A stretch of 64,000 nucleotides of DNA, taken from Streptomyces netropsis. Lineage in GTDB: Bacteria > Actinomycetota > Actinomycetes > Streptomycetales > Streptomycetaceae. The DNA lies in NCBI RefSeq assembly GCF_014203545.1, contig NZ_JACHJG010000002.1, forward strand, positions 186,001 to 250,000. Reading direction: 5' to 3'. Shown here one piece after another: positions 29,280 to 37,725 of this stretch; the first letter of the stretch is position 1; each line of letters begins with the position of its first letter. A model generated the notes under the pieces. That model did no database searches, was not told where the DNA came from, and worked only from the letters and a program-made list of their open reading frames with translations. Both the position numbers and the translations under genes were made by a program.

Positions 29280-29331
29280 GGCCGCTTGTTGCTCCAGGTC
29301 AGCCCAGGTTGCCCTGGAGCAACAAGCGGCC
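29280..29331. terminator. Bidirectional hairpin terminator between PKS and ligase genes
   Basis: A perfect 19-bp inverted repeat (arms 29280-29298 and 29313-29331, 14-nt loop; core GCTTGTTGCTCC / GGAGCAACAAGC) lies between the convergent PKS and CoA-ligase genes. No T-tract is present, as is usual in Streptomyces. Confidence 0.85.
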
Positions 29332-29356
29332 GTGCACGCGGCGCGAGCCGTCGCCT

Positions 29357-30955
29357 TCAGCCGTCGGCGCTCTCGCCCGCCGCCTCCCTTCGGGACGCCG
29401 CCTCCCTTCGGGCCGCGGCGTCCACCACCGCGGCCCGCCGGACCTTGCCCAGCGGGCTCTTCGGCAGGGAGGCGACGAACTCCACCCCGCCCGGCACCTG
29501 GTGCGGCAGCAGCCGGCCGCGGCAGTGGGCCGCGAGGTCGGCCGCGCTCAACGGCGCCCGGGCCACCACGGTGGCCCGTACCCGCTCGCTCACGCCGTCG
29601 GTGATCCCTCCCTGTTCCCCCTGCTCTCCTCGGTCCCCCCACACCACCGCCTCGGCGACGGCCGGGTGGGCCAGGAGGACCTCCTCGACCTCGGTGGGAT
29701 TGACCTTCTTGCCGCCCACGTTGATGAACGAGTCCTTGCGGCCGACCAGGTGCAGGCGCCCCTCGCGGTCCGTGCGGGCCAGGTCCCCCGTCGCGTACCA
29801 GCCGTCGCGGAATGCCTGCCGGGTGGGACCGGGACGGTCGAGGTAGTGCGTGAACATCGCGGGGGTGCGCACCAGCAGGCTGCCCGTGGCGCCCGGCGGC
29901 AGGGCCCGGCCCCGCTCGTCGACGAGCCGGATCCGCACGCCGCGCACCGGCCGCCCCACCCCGCGGTCCACGCCCTCGTCCTCAGGGCGCTGCGCGGCGA
30001 TGATGCCGGCCTCGGTGCTGCCGTAGACCTGCTGGACGCCCAGCCCGCAGTGTTCCCTGAAACGGGCGGCCACCGGGGCGGGCAGCGCGGCACCCGAGGA
30101 GAGGCAGAGCCGCAACGAGCCCGGCAACGGCGGCTGTCCACGGTCGGCGGCGGCCGAGCGGGCCAGCAAATCGCAGGCGAGCGGGGTCGTCACCAGCACC
30201 GTGCAGGCGTGCTCGCGCACGGTCCGCAGCAGCTTGGCGGGCACGAAGCGGCCGGGCAGCACCAGTTGTGCCCCCGTACGCAGCGCGGTGACCAGGCCCG
30301 CGACCATGCCGAAGGAGTGCAGCAGGGGGACGGCGGCGAGGATGCGGTCGGCCGCGGTGATGCCGTAGGTGTGGGCGTAGATCTCCCCGCCGTGCACCAG
30401 GTCGCGCTGGGAGTGCACGGCCGCCTTGGGCTCACCGGTCGAACCGGAGGTGTACTGGTACAGGAAGGGCGCATCGGGCCCGGCCGCGGGCAGTGGCGCG
30501 TCGTCGGGCCGCGCCGGTGTGCCGCCCGGTGGTTCCTCGACGGGGACGAGGCCGTCCCCCTGCCGGCCGTCGGCGGACGCGGCGCCGGGCAGGCGCAACG
30601 CGCGCAGCTTCGCCCGGTGGCCGATGACGGTCAGCGGGCCCAGCTCCCGCCGCAGGGCCCGCAGGCGGGCCTCGCCCGTGTCGGGTTCGAGCGGCACCAG
30701 GCGCATCCCGGTGCAGGCGGCGGCCAGGAAGGCCACGGCGCACTCCGGGGTGTTCTCGAAGAGCAGTGCCGCCGTGCCGTCCGCGGGCGGGGCGTGGTGG
30801 TGCAGTCGCCGCGCGGTGGCCTGGACCCTCTCCCGCAGTCCGCCGAAGGTGACCGCCTCCTCGCCGGACCGCAGGGCCGTGGCGTCGGGGCGGGCATCGG
30901 CGGCGGCGCGCACCAAGTCGGCCAGGGTGCCGGGGACTTCAGTGGTGATACGCAT
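29357..30955 (-). CDS. Acyl/aryl-CoA ligase-like adenylate-forming enzyme
   Basis: A class I adenylate-forming enzyme (ANL superfamily) of about 532 residues that would activate a carboxylic acid as an adenylate and load it on CoA or a carrier protein. It shows the P-loop-like YTSGSTGEPK, the LLHSFG segment typical of acyl- and aryl-CoA ligases, YGSTEAG, GWYATGDLAR, GRKDSFINVGGKKV and a C-terminal SPLGKVRR with the catalytic Lys. There is no fused carrier domain. It is the last gene of the minus-strand operon; its start lies inside the end of the second ABC gene. ATG at 30955 is chosen; a GTG at 30964 would add three residues. A role in starter-unit or side-chain activation is plausible, but its substrate cannot be read from the sequence. 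The C-terminus has an Ala/Arg-rich tail that may be a lineage extension. Confidence 0.85.
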   Translation of the reverse strand: MRITTEVPGTLADLVRAAADARPDATALRSGEEAVTFGGLRERVQATARRLHHHAPPADGTAALLFENTPECAVAFLAAACTGMRLVPLEPDTGEARLRALRRELGPLTVIGHRAKLRALRLPGAASADGRQGDGLVPVEEPPGGTPARPDDAPLPAAGPDAPFLYQYTSGSTGEPKAAVHSQRDLVHGGEIYAHTYGITAADRILAAVPLLHSFGMVAGLVTALRTGAQLVLPGRFVPAKLLRTVREHACTVLVTTPLACDLLARSAAADRGQPPLPGSLRLCLSSGAALPAPVAARFREHCGLGVQQVYGSTEAGIIAAQRPEDEGVDRGVGRPVRGVRIRLVDERGRALPPGATGSLLVRTPAMFTHYLDRPGPTRQAFRDGWYATGDLARTDREGRLHLVGRKDSFINVGGKKVNPTEVEEVLLAHPAVAEAVVWGDRGEQGEQGGITDGVSERVRATVVARAPLSAADLAAHCRGRLLPHQVPGGVEFVASLPKSPLGKVRRAAVVDAAARREAASRREAAGESADG

Positions 30956-32846
30956 CGACCGCACCCGTCTCTTCGTCGTCGGCCGTCCGTGTCGTCCCCG
31001 CCCGGGACTCCTTCGCCTCCGCCGGATCCAGGTTGCCGCCGACCGGGGTGTCGGCCGGGTCGACGTCCGGTTGCTGGTAGCGGAAGTACCGGTCGTACAG
31101 GCGGCTGTAGGCGCCGTTCCGCCGCAGCAGGGTGGTGTGGTCGCCCTGTTCGATCACCCGCCCGTCGTCGACGACGACGATCCGGTCGGCCTTGCGGACG
31201 GTCGGCAGCCGGTGTGCGACGACGATGGTGGTGCGGTCGGCGGCGAGCACGTCCAGACCCTCCTGGATCTGTGCCTCGGTCAGCGGGTCGATGCTGGCGG
31301 TGGCCTCGTCGAGGATGAGCACCGAGGCGTTCTGCAGGAAGACCCGGGCCAGCGCGATGATCTGCCGCTGTCCCGTGGAGAGGTTGCGGCCGCCTTCGTC
31401 GGTGGGGGTGTCCAGCCCCGCGGGCAGTTGCTCCAGCCAGTCGCCGCCCGCCACCGCGTGCGCCGCGGCTTCGATCTCCGCGCGGTCCGCGCCCGGCCGG
31501 CCGAGGCCGATGTTGTCCGCGACGGTGCCGGAGAAGAGGAACGGTGTCTGGGTGACGACCCCGAGACACCGCCGGTACTGCGCGAGGTCGAGGGTCCGCA
31601 CGTCCTGGCCGTCGGCCAGCACACGTCCCCCTTGGAATTCGTAGGCGCGCATGAGCAGGCGTACGACGCTGGACTTGCCCGCGCCGGTGTGCCCGACCAG
31701 GGCGACGGTCTCACCCGCGGCGATCTTCAGGCTGACTTCCTTCAGCACGGGCCGGTCCGCGCTGTAGCCGAAGGTGACGTCGCGCAGTTCCAGGTCGCCC
31801 CGCAGCCGGGGCACGGGCAGCTGCTGGAGCTGCCGCACCGCCGGGTCGCGGTCGATCAGCGCGAAGATGCGCTCTCCCGCCGCGAGGCCCTGCTGCAACT
31901 GGTTCCAGAAGGAGGCGATGCTGGTCAGCGGGGACCAGAAGAGAGCCAACGCCTCCAGGAACAGCACCCATTCACCGGCCGAGACGCCGCCCGCCTCCAC
32001 GGCGTGCCCGCCCACCAGGACCACCGCGACGGTACCCAGCCCGGTCAGGGAGATCAGCAGGGGGAAGACGCCGCTGAAGAGCCGGTTCAACCGCACACTC
32101 GCCCTGAACCACCGTCCGTTGACCTCCCGCAGTCCCGCCGCGGCGGCCTCCTCGCCCCGGTAGTTCCGCGCCACGGCGATGCCCCGCAGGGTCTCCTGCA
32201 CATAGCCGTGGACCTCGGCCAGGGCTCGCTGTTGTTGTTGTGAGGCACTGCGTGCCACGCGCCGGAAGCCGAGGCTGACGGCGACGATGACCCCGGCCAC
32301 GGCAGCGGTCAGCAGACCCAGCGGCACGTTGATCACGAACAGGGCCACCATCAGCAGCAGGATCATCAGCACCTGGCCGAGCAGGCCGAGGACCATGGTG
32401 ATGAGGGTGGCGAACGACTGGGTGTCGTTGGTGACCCGGCTGACGAGTGCGCCGGTGGGGTGGCTGTCGTAGAACGCCATGTCCTGCCGCGTGGCGGCGT
32501 GGAAGGCGTGCTCGCGCAGCTTCAGCACCACGTCACCGACCAGTGTTCCGGTGAGGCGCTGTTGGAGGAAGGTGAACAGCCAGGCGACGGAACCGGTGAG
32601 GACGATGACCGCCACCAGCAGCGCCACCGTCCCCGTGCCGTCGTCGCCCGCGGCCGAGTCCACGGTACGGGCCACCAGAACGGGAGCGGCACTGCCCGCG
32701 ACCGCCGCCACGATCACCGCCGCGGTCACGAACGCCACGACACGGCCCCACCCGCGGAAGTACGGGACGATGCGGCGCGTCAGCTCACGGTCGCCGTAGG
32801 CGCGGTCGTAGCCGTCCGGGTCGATGCCATCCAGCAAGTGCGCCAT
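30939..32846 (-). CDS. ABC exporter half-transporter (catalytic partner of a heterodimer)
   Basis: A membrane-ATPase fusion of 635 residues: six predicted membrane helices in the N-terminal ~330 residues, then a nucleotide-binding domain. Walker A is GHTGAGKSS, Walker B ends in ILDEATASID with the catalytic Glu, and the switch is AHRL with the His. The signature is LSTGQ rather than LSGGQ. It starts at an ATG two bases after the stop of the other ABC gene, with a strong GGAGGG site; the open frame further upstream shadows that gene. The altered signature matches the degenerate Walker B and switch of its neighbour, as in TM287/288-type heterodimers, so the two form one exporter with one working ATP site. 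Likely role: export of, or resistance to, the cluster product. Confidence 0.92.
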   Translation of the reverse strand: MAHLLDGIDPDGYDRAYGDRELTRRIVPYFRGWGRVVAFVTAAVIVAAVAGSAAPVLVARTVDSAAGDDGTGTVALLVAVIVLTGSVAWLFTFLQQRLTGTLVGDVVLKLREHAFHAATRQDMAFYDSHPTGALVSRVTNDTQSFATLITMVLGLLGQVLMILLLMVALFVINVPLGLLTAAVAGVIVAVSLGFRRVARSASQQQQRALAEVHGYVQETLRGIAVARNYRGEEAAAAGLREVNGRWFRASVRLNRLFSGVFPLLISLTGLGTVAVVLVGGHAVEAGGVSAGEWVLFLEALALFWSPLTSIASFWNQLQQGLAAGERIFALIDRDPAVRQLQQLPVPRLRGDLELRDVTFGYSADRPVLKEVSLKIAAGETVALVGHTGAGKSSVVRLLMRAYEFQGGRVLADGQDVRTLDLAQYRRCLGVVTQTPFLFSGTVADNIGLGRPGADRAEIEAAAHAVAGGDWLEQLPAGLDTPTDEGGRNLSTGQRQIIALARVFLQNASVLILDEATASIDPLTEAQIQEGLDVLAADRTTIVVAHRLPTVRKADRIVVVDDGRVIEQGDHTTLLRRNGAYSRLYDRYFRYQQPDVDPADTPVGGNLDPAEAKESRAGTTRTADDEETGAVDAYHH

Positions 32847-32848
32847 AG

Positions 32849-34705
32849 TCAAGATCCCTCCTCTGTCCGCGCCCCGGCGTCGCCGGTTGCCGTCGGTCCG
32901 CTCGTGTACGGGGCGAAGATCCTGCGGTAGAACTCGCAGTCGCGCAGGAGTTGTTCGTGACTGCCCTGGCTGACGATCCGGCCCTTGTCGAGCACGAGGA
33001 TGTGGTCGGCGGCGCGGATGCGGGACAGCCTGGGCGTGATCAGGAAGGTGGTGCGCCCCGCCGAGGCGCGCCGCATCGCCAGCTGCAGTTCGTGCTCGGT
33101 GGCGCTGTCGACGGCGCTGGTCGCGTCGTCGACGGCGAGGATGCGCGGATCGGTCACCAGCGCACGGCCGATGGCCAGCCGCTGGCGCTGCCCGCCGGAC
33201 AGGGTGACGCCCCGCTCGCCGACGACGGTGTCGTAGCCGTGCTCGCTCGCCATGATGAAGTCGTGTGCCTGGGCCGTGCGGGCCGCCTCCTCCAGCTTGG
33301 CGCGGTCGACGTCCGGGCCCGCGCCGAAGCTCAGGTTCTCGGCGATGGTCCGGGAGAAGAGCACCACGTCCTGCTCGATCACCGCGATCTGCGAGCGCAG
33401 CGAGGCCTGGTCCCACTCGGCGGCGTCCACACCGTCGATGAGGACCCGCCCCTGATCGGGTGCGTAGGTGTGGTTGAGCAGGTGCAGGAGGGTGGACTTG
33501 CCGCTGCCGGTGGGCCCGACCAGCGCCACCGTCGCCCCCGGTGCGACCCGGAAGGAGATCTCACGCAGTACGGGTTTGTCGCTGTCGTATCCGAAGCCGA
33601 CGTTCTCCATCACGACTTCCCCGGCGATGGGCGCCGCGTGTCCGCCGCCCCGCTCGACGTCGCCGTCCCGGTCGTTGATGATCTCCAGGATGCGCTGCGC
33701 GCCGGACAGGCCGAAGTAGATGAGCCCGATGCTGAACGAGGCCAGCTGGGTGGGGGCGCGCAGGGTCCCCATCAGCCCGAGCACGGCGACGAGTTCGCCG
33801 ATGCTGAGGGAACCGGCGCGCAGCAGGTACACGGAGTGCAGCAGGGCACCCGCTGTGGCCAGGACGAGCAGCAGCGGCGGGAAGGAGAGGGCCTGGGTGT
33901 GGGCCTGGCGCACGGCCGCGTCGCGGTAGGCGGCGGCCAGGCGGTCGAAGCGCTCGCGCTCCTGACCGGTGCCGCTGGTCGACTGGACCACTTCGATGCC
34001 GGCGATGCTCTCGGTGGCCTGGGCCGTCATCGACCCGAAGTGCTCGCGGGTGAGGTCGGAGACCGGCTCGAGCCGCCGTCCGTGCTCGGCCATGGCCAGG
34101 GCGAACAGCAGGACGAAGACGACGGGGGACAGCAGCAGCCGTGGGTCGACCAGGCCGATGAAGACGACCGGGATCGCGATGTTCAGCGCCAGGTCGACGG
34201 CCATGTCGAAGCCGGGCGACACCATGAGGTTCAGTGATTCGGCGTCGCCGGTGGCCCGCGCGGAGAGGTCTCCGGTGCGGTGCCGGTTGAAGAAGCGCTG
34301 GCTCTTGCGCAGCAGACTTGCGAAGACCCCGGCGCGCGCGTCGCGCTCCAGGCCGCTGGCGAAGGCCTCCAGGGAGTAGGTGGCCGCGATGCCGCAGATC
34401 CCGCGCACCAGCACCAGCGCCAGCAGGCCCGCGACGACGGCGTGGAAGGTGCCGAAGTCGGCCGGGGCCCCGTTCTCCTTGAGGATCGCGTCGAAGGCCA
34501 GCCCGATGACGAGCGGGACGGCCGCCGTCAGCGATTGCCAGATGACACTGCCGAGCAGGTGGACAGCGATGTACCAGCGGAAGCGCCGCATCTGTGACAG
34601 GAGCCAGCGACCGACGCTGTCGTGAGTGGCACCGGTGGGACCGGCGGGCGGTGCCGCTGCCGGATCGGCCGTGCCTTTCGTGCCCGGGACGGTGTCGGTG
34701 GTCAT
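32849..34705 (-). CDS. ABC exporter half-transporter (degenerate-site partner)
   Basis: A 618-residue half-transporter: a polar Ala/Pro-rich N-terminus of ~35 residues, six predicted transmembrane segments and a C-terminal ATPase domain. Walker A (GPTGSGKST) and signature (LSGGQ) are canonical. Walker B reads ILAVDDATSAVD, with Asp at the catalytic Glu position, and the switch His is replaced by Pro in LITPRLS. These changes abolish one catalytic site, as expected for the inactive partner of a heterodimeric exporter. The start has GAGGAGA six bases upstream. It is the first gene of the minus-strand operon and diverges from the LuxR regulator gene across a 573-bp region. Confidence 0.92.
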   Translation of the reverse strand: MTTDTVPGTKGTADPAAAPPAGPTGATHDSVGRWLLSQMRRFRWYIAVHLLGSVIWQSLTAAVPLVIGLAFDAILKENGAPADFGTFHAVVAGLLALVLVRGICGIAATYSLEAFASGLERDARAGVFASLLRKSQRFFNRHRTGDLSARATGDAESLNLMVSPGFDMAVDLALNIAIPVVFIGLVDPRLLLSPVVFVLLFALAMAEHGRRLEPVSDLTREHFGSMTAQATESIAGIEVVQSTSGTGQERERFDRLAAAYRDAAVRQAHTQALSFPPLLLVLATAGALLHSVYLLRAGSLSIGELVAVLGLMGTLRAPTQLASFSIGLIYFGLSGAQRILEIINDRDGDVERGGGHAAPIAGEVVMENVGFGYDSDKPVLREISFRVAPGATVALVGPTGSGKSTLLHLLNHTYAPDQGRVLIDGVDAAEWDQASLRSQIAVIEQDVVLFSRTIAENLSFGAGPDVDRAKLEEAARTAQAHDFIMASEHGYDTVVGERGVTLSGGQRQRLAIGRALVTDPRILAVDDATSAVDSATEHELQLAMRRASAGRTTFLITPRLSRIRAADHILVLDKGRIVSQGSHEQLLRDCEFYRRIFAPYTSGPTATGDAGARTEEGS

Positions 34706-35278
34706 CGGCTCTCCTCACTCATGATGTCCGGCCGCGCCCGGAATTTCGTCCCGCTGCACACAGGCCCCGTTCCGAGAATTTCCGGCGTGCCGGTGCGGCG
34801 TCGAGCGATGCCACCCACCACGCATAAGCGGGGTAATTTCCCGGAGTTTTTTCCGGCCGGTGCCGGACGCAGGCCAGGGGCGTCGGTGGTCGCTGTTTTA
34901 TTTTTCGTCATCGAGCCGTCCACGGGGGTTGGAATTCACGGTAGGGCGCGCCGTGGCACGGAAGTTACTGGTTTTCCCGGGAAAACGAAAGCCCGCAGGT
35001 CGGCGGGTGAAATGCGGACCGGCGGGTGAAAAACAAATCGAAGAAATGACCGGTTCGTCACGATTGGTGGTCAAGGTCCGATGAGGGGTGTCATGGGCGG
35101 TACGCGGCGATGCTCGATGTCCGGACCCCACTGATGAGAGTGTGCTGTTGCGCATGGGTTGCAGTGAAAGAAGTGGGGGTAACGATCCAATTGGGCCGAT
35201 CGGCCCCCGATGCAAGTTCAGCGAGCACCGCGACTACCGCCATGCCGATGGCATGTGCTGACAGCTCGGAGGAGTGCT
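34706..35278. other. Divergent promoter region between ABC operon and LuxR regulator
   Basis: No gene is supported in these 573 bases. The region is clearly less GC-rich than its surroundings, with A/T runs near 34850 and 34895-34905. It must hold the promoters for the minus-strand exporter operon and the plus-strand regulator. Visible elements are a weak -35-like TTGCAG (35159-35164) and TAACGA (35180-35185), the 18-bp element at 35171-35188 and the perfect palindrome GGGCCGATCGGCCC (35193-35206). Confidence 0.6.
35171..35188 (+). promoter_or_regulatory. Putative operator, copy 1 (AAGTGGGGGTAACGATCC)
   Basis: This 18-bp element lies 91 bp before the LuxR regulator start. It matches 36191-36208 at 15 of 18 positions and 37744-37761 at 14 of 18. 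It overlaps a weak -35/-10-like pair and sits next to a 14-bp palindrome. A cluster-regulator binding site is inferred from recurrence alone. Confidence 0.4.
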
Positions 35279-35953
35279 GTGAACCGTATAGCGTGTGGTA
35301 CCCCCGCCCTGGGAGGACAGCTGGTCGTCACGACCCTCGTTCGTGACGGTGTCCTCCAGCTCGGGCTGCGGGCGGTTCTGGCGACGGCGTCCGTCGTCAG
35401 CGAAGTGACGCACTGCGAAAACTGGGACGAGGTCGAAGTCGCCTTACGTTCCAGTCCCGTCGACATTATTTTTCTGCACGAGTCCGACTACAGCTCCGAC
35501 TGCGGCGTGCCCGACGACGTCCGTGGCCTGCGACCGAAGGTTCTGCTGCTGCTGAGCGATACCGGTATCGACGAAAACATTCTGGCCGGTCCCTTCCCGC
35601 CGGACGGTTTTCTTGTGCAGGGCGAGCTGACCGCGACCGCCGTGGAGGACGCCCTCCAGCGGATGGCCGGCGGTGAGGTGCCCATGCCCGCCTCGCTCGC
35701 CCGCGTGCTCCTGGAGCGGGCGAGCGGACCGGGCCGGATCCGCCGGCGGCGGGACGCGGCCCTCACCGGCCGGGAGAACGAGGTGCTGCTCCTGCTCGCC
35801 GAAGGCCTGAGCAACAAGCAGATCGCCCGGCGCCTGAAGATATCCAGTCACGGTGCCAAGCGGATCGTGGCCAGCCTGTTGCTCAAGCTCGGGGCGCCCA
35901 ACCGGACGGCCGCCGTGGTCACGGCCATCCAGCTGGGCCTGATCACGTACTAG
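35279..35953 (+). CDS. LuxR-family transcriptional regulator with a TTA codon
   Basis: An orphan regulator of 224 residues. The N-terminal ~140 residues have a degenerate receiver-like fold in which the phosphoacceptor region reads VDIIFLHESD, so normal phosphorylation is doubtful. The C-terminal LuxR/GerE helix-turn-helix (about 162-222) has TGRENEVLLLLAEGLSNKQI. The start is taken as GTG at 35279 because GGAGGAG lies just upstream; the frame runs open further but without a ribosome site. Codon 56 (35444-35446) is TTA, so translation should depend on the bldA leucyl-tRNA. Its position at the head of the tailoring genes, divergent from the exporter operon, suggests it is the pathway-specific regulator. 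A hairpin follows the gene. Confidence 0.88.
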   Translation: MNRIACGTPALGGQLVVTTLVRDGVLQLGLRAVLATASVVSEVTHCENWDEVEVALRSSPVDIIFLHESDYSSDCGVPDDVRGLRPKVLLLLSDTGIDENILAGPFPPDGFLVQGELTATAVEDALQRMAGGEVPMPASLARVLLERASGPGRIRRRRDAALTGRENEVLLLLAEGLSNKQIARRLKISSHGAKRIVASLLLKLGAPNRTAAVVTAIQLGLITY

Positions 35954-36002
35954 GCCGTCATCGATGTCGCGTGCCGGACGGCCTCCGGAACGAGGACCAC
36001 CC

Positions 36003-36026
36003 GAGGGGACCCGCACGGGTCCCCTC
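36003..36026 (+). terminator. Hairpin terminator after the LuxR gene
   Basis: A perfect 11-bp inverted repeat, GAGGGGACCCG (36003-36013) and CGGGTCCCCTC (36016-36026), with a 2-nt loop, 50 bp past the regulator stop. Confidence 0.75.
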
Positions 36027-36190
36027 CGCGTTCTCACGTCGGCGCGGGTCGGGACCGTACACCCACGGCCCGCGCCGCACCCTCGCCGAGCCCGGCTGAA
36101 GATGCCCGGAACCCCATGCTGAGTGCCCGCCACCCGACCGGAAAGCCTCCAGTGGGCGCCCTGTTGGGCTAGCCGAAGGGCTAGGTCCAC

Positions 36191-36208
36191 AGGTGCGGGT
36201 GACGATCC
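36191..36208 (+). promoter_or_regulatory. Putative operator, copy 2 (AGGTGCGGGTGACGATCC)
   Basis: This element matches copy 1 at 15 of 18 positions, including an unbroken ACGATCC. It lies 120 bp before the start of the second TTA-containing gene. Confidence 0.4.
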
Positions 36209-36327
36209 GAGAACCCCTTCGCTACGTTGAATCCGTCCGAGGCCCGTCGACGACCGCCGCACCGGATTTCCCTGCCCGCAGCGCATCGCCGCGCCTCATC
36301 CCATCGGGCAAGGAAAGGCAGCGAGCC

Positions 36328-37725
36328 GTGGCAGAAATCGTCCGGCGCCGAACTCCCTTCAACGGACAGCGTTCCGCCACCGCCCCCGCGACGTGTGCGC
36401 AACGGCACATGTGGAACCTGATCCAGCGTCAATTACCCGACGCCGCCTTCTACGACGTGAGCCATGGGGTGGACCTGCCGCCCCACACCGCCGTGGGCGA
36501 CGTGCTCACCGTTCTGAGTGAACTCGTGGGCTGCTACGAGTCGTTGCGCACTGCCTTCGGTCCCGGCCCCGACGGAACCCTGACGCAGCGGGTGCTGTGC
36601 TCCGGATCCTTCGAGACCGAGATCGCCACGACCGGACCCGGCGAGGACCCCCGGGACGTGCTGCGCGCATGGCGGCGGAGGATGCGGCACACCGCGTTCG
36701 ACCTCACCACGGCCCCGCTCTTCAGGGCCGTGGTCGTCGTCGCCGACGGGACACCGGTACTCGCCGCCTACCGCGTGTCGCACCTCGCCGCCGACCTGAT
36801 GTCCCTGCGCCACCTGGCCGCCGAACTCACCCGGCTGCTGGCGGCCCGGACCGCCGGCCGGCCCGCGCCGCCCCCCGCGGCCTTCCGCCAACCGGTCGAG
36901 CAGGCGTGGTACGAGCGGTCCCCACGGGGGCAGGCCCTGCTGGCCCGCTCCCGAGCGTACTGGCGGGACCAACTGGCGGCCGCACCCGCCACGATGTTCC
37001 CCTCCCTCACCCCCGGTGCCACCGGGGATGCCGCACCGGAGCGCTACAGCGCCGTGATGGACTCCCGAGCCGCTTCCCTCGCCCTGCCGGTACTGGCCGG
37101 CCGATGGCGCGTGAGCACCTCCGCGGCGCTGCTCGCCGTCGTCGCGCTGCTGCTCGGCCGCCGCGCCGGACTGACCGTGTGCACCCTCCGACTGCTGGCC
37201 GCCAACCGCTTCACCCCCGAACTCCGGGGCGCCGTGGCCAACTTGCACCAAGAGGTCCCGGTGACGATCGACCTGACGGGCGGGAGCGTGCCCGGCATCG
37301 CCCGGCGCGCCTTCGCCGCCTGCACGACCGCCTACGCGAACGGCCTCTACGACCCCGACCACGCCGAGGAACTCCTCCGCGCCGCGGAGCGCGACCGGGG
37401 CACCGGCATCAGCCTGTCCTGTTGCTTCAACGACATCCGGGCCACACACGAAACACGCGGCGACGGGGGGCCGGAGGCGGCCCACGCCGTGCGCGCCGCC
37501 ATGGCCGACACCGTCGTCGCCCGCCACGCCTTCGCGGAGGGCGAGGACTTCTTCCTGGTCGTCGACGACGAAGAGCCCGGCTGGCTACGGCTCGTGCTCA
37601 ACGCCGACACCAGGGCGTTCCCGCCGCCCGAGGTCCACACCTTCCTCCACGACGTCGAGCGGCTGCTCGTGGAACTCGTCGAGGACGCACCTCAGCAGAC
37701 GCGCATGGCCGGGCGTTCGGGGTAG
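36328..37725 (+). CDS. Free-standing condensation-domain-like protein with a TTA codon
   Basis: A single-domain protein of 465 residues with the NRPS condensation fold (chloramphenicol acetyltransferase-like). The usual HHxxxDG reads SHLAADL (near residue 152): the first His is Ser, the second His and the Asp are kept. The middle (KS-like ANLHQEVPVTIDL segment and RAYWRDQL) fits C-domain regions. There is no A or carrier domain. GTG at 36328 is preferred because AGGAAAGG precedes it; an upstream ATG would add 45 poorly conserved residues. Codon 36 (36433-36435) is TTA. Possible roles are intermolecular condensation for chain release, or acyl transfer in tailoring; papA-like acyltransferases are an alternative. 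It stands alone between the regulator and the tailoring operon. Confidence 0.8.
   Translation: MAEIVRRRTPFNGQRSATAPATCAQRHMWNLIQRQLPDAAFYDVSHGVDLPPHTAVGDVLTVLSELVGCYESLRTAFGPGPDGTLTQRVLCSGSFETEIATTGPGEDPRDVLRAWRRRMRHTAFDLTTAPLFRAVVVVADGTPVLAAYRVSHLAADLMSLRHLAAELTRLLAARTAGRPAPPPAAFRQPVEQAWYERSPRGQALLARSRAYWRDQLAAAPATMFPSLTPGATGDAAPERYSAVMDSRAASLALPVLAGRWRVSTSAALLAVVALLLGRRAGLTVCTLRLLAANRFTPELRGAVANLHQEVPVTIDLTGGSVPGIARRAFAACTTAYANGLYDPDHAEELLRAAERDRGTGISLSCCFNDIRATHETRGDGGPEAAHAVRAAMADTVVARHAFAEGEDFFLVVDDEEPGWLRLVLNADTRAFPPPEVHTFLHDVERLLVELVEDAPQQTRMAGRSG

Larger units (their letters stand above)
35954..36327. other. Intergenic region between LuxR gene and condensation-like gene
   Basis: No gene is supported. 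The region holds the terminator hairpin of the regulator (36003-36026), a GGGCTAG direct repeat near 36160-36180 with an imperfect palindrome TTGGGCTAGCCGAA, and the second copy of the 18-bp element. The promoter of the following gene should lie after the hairpin. Confidence 0.5.

Noticed and set aside
30939..33416. ABC gene starting at 33416
   Set aside because: The first ~190 residues overlap the other ABC transporter in a different frame and look non-coding; ATG 32846 with a strong ribosome site begins a normal ABC N-terminus.
34702..34923. Small minus-strand frame in the divergent promoter region
   Set aside because: It has no ribosome site, overlaps the start of the ABC gene and has no recognisable sequence.
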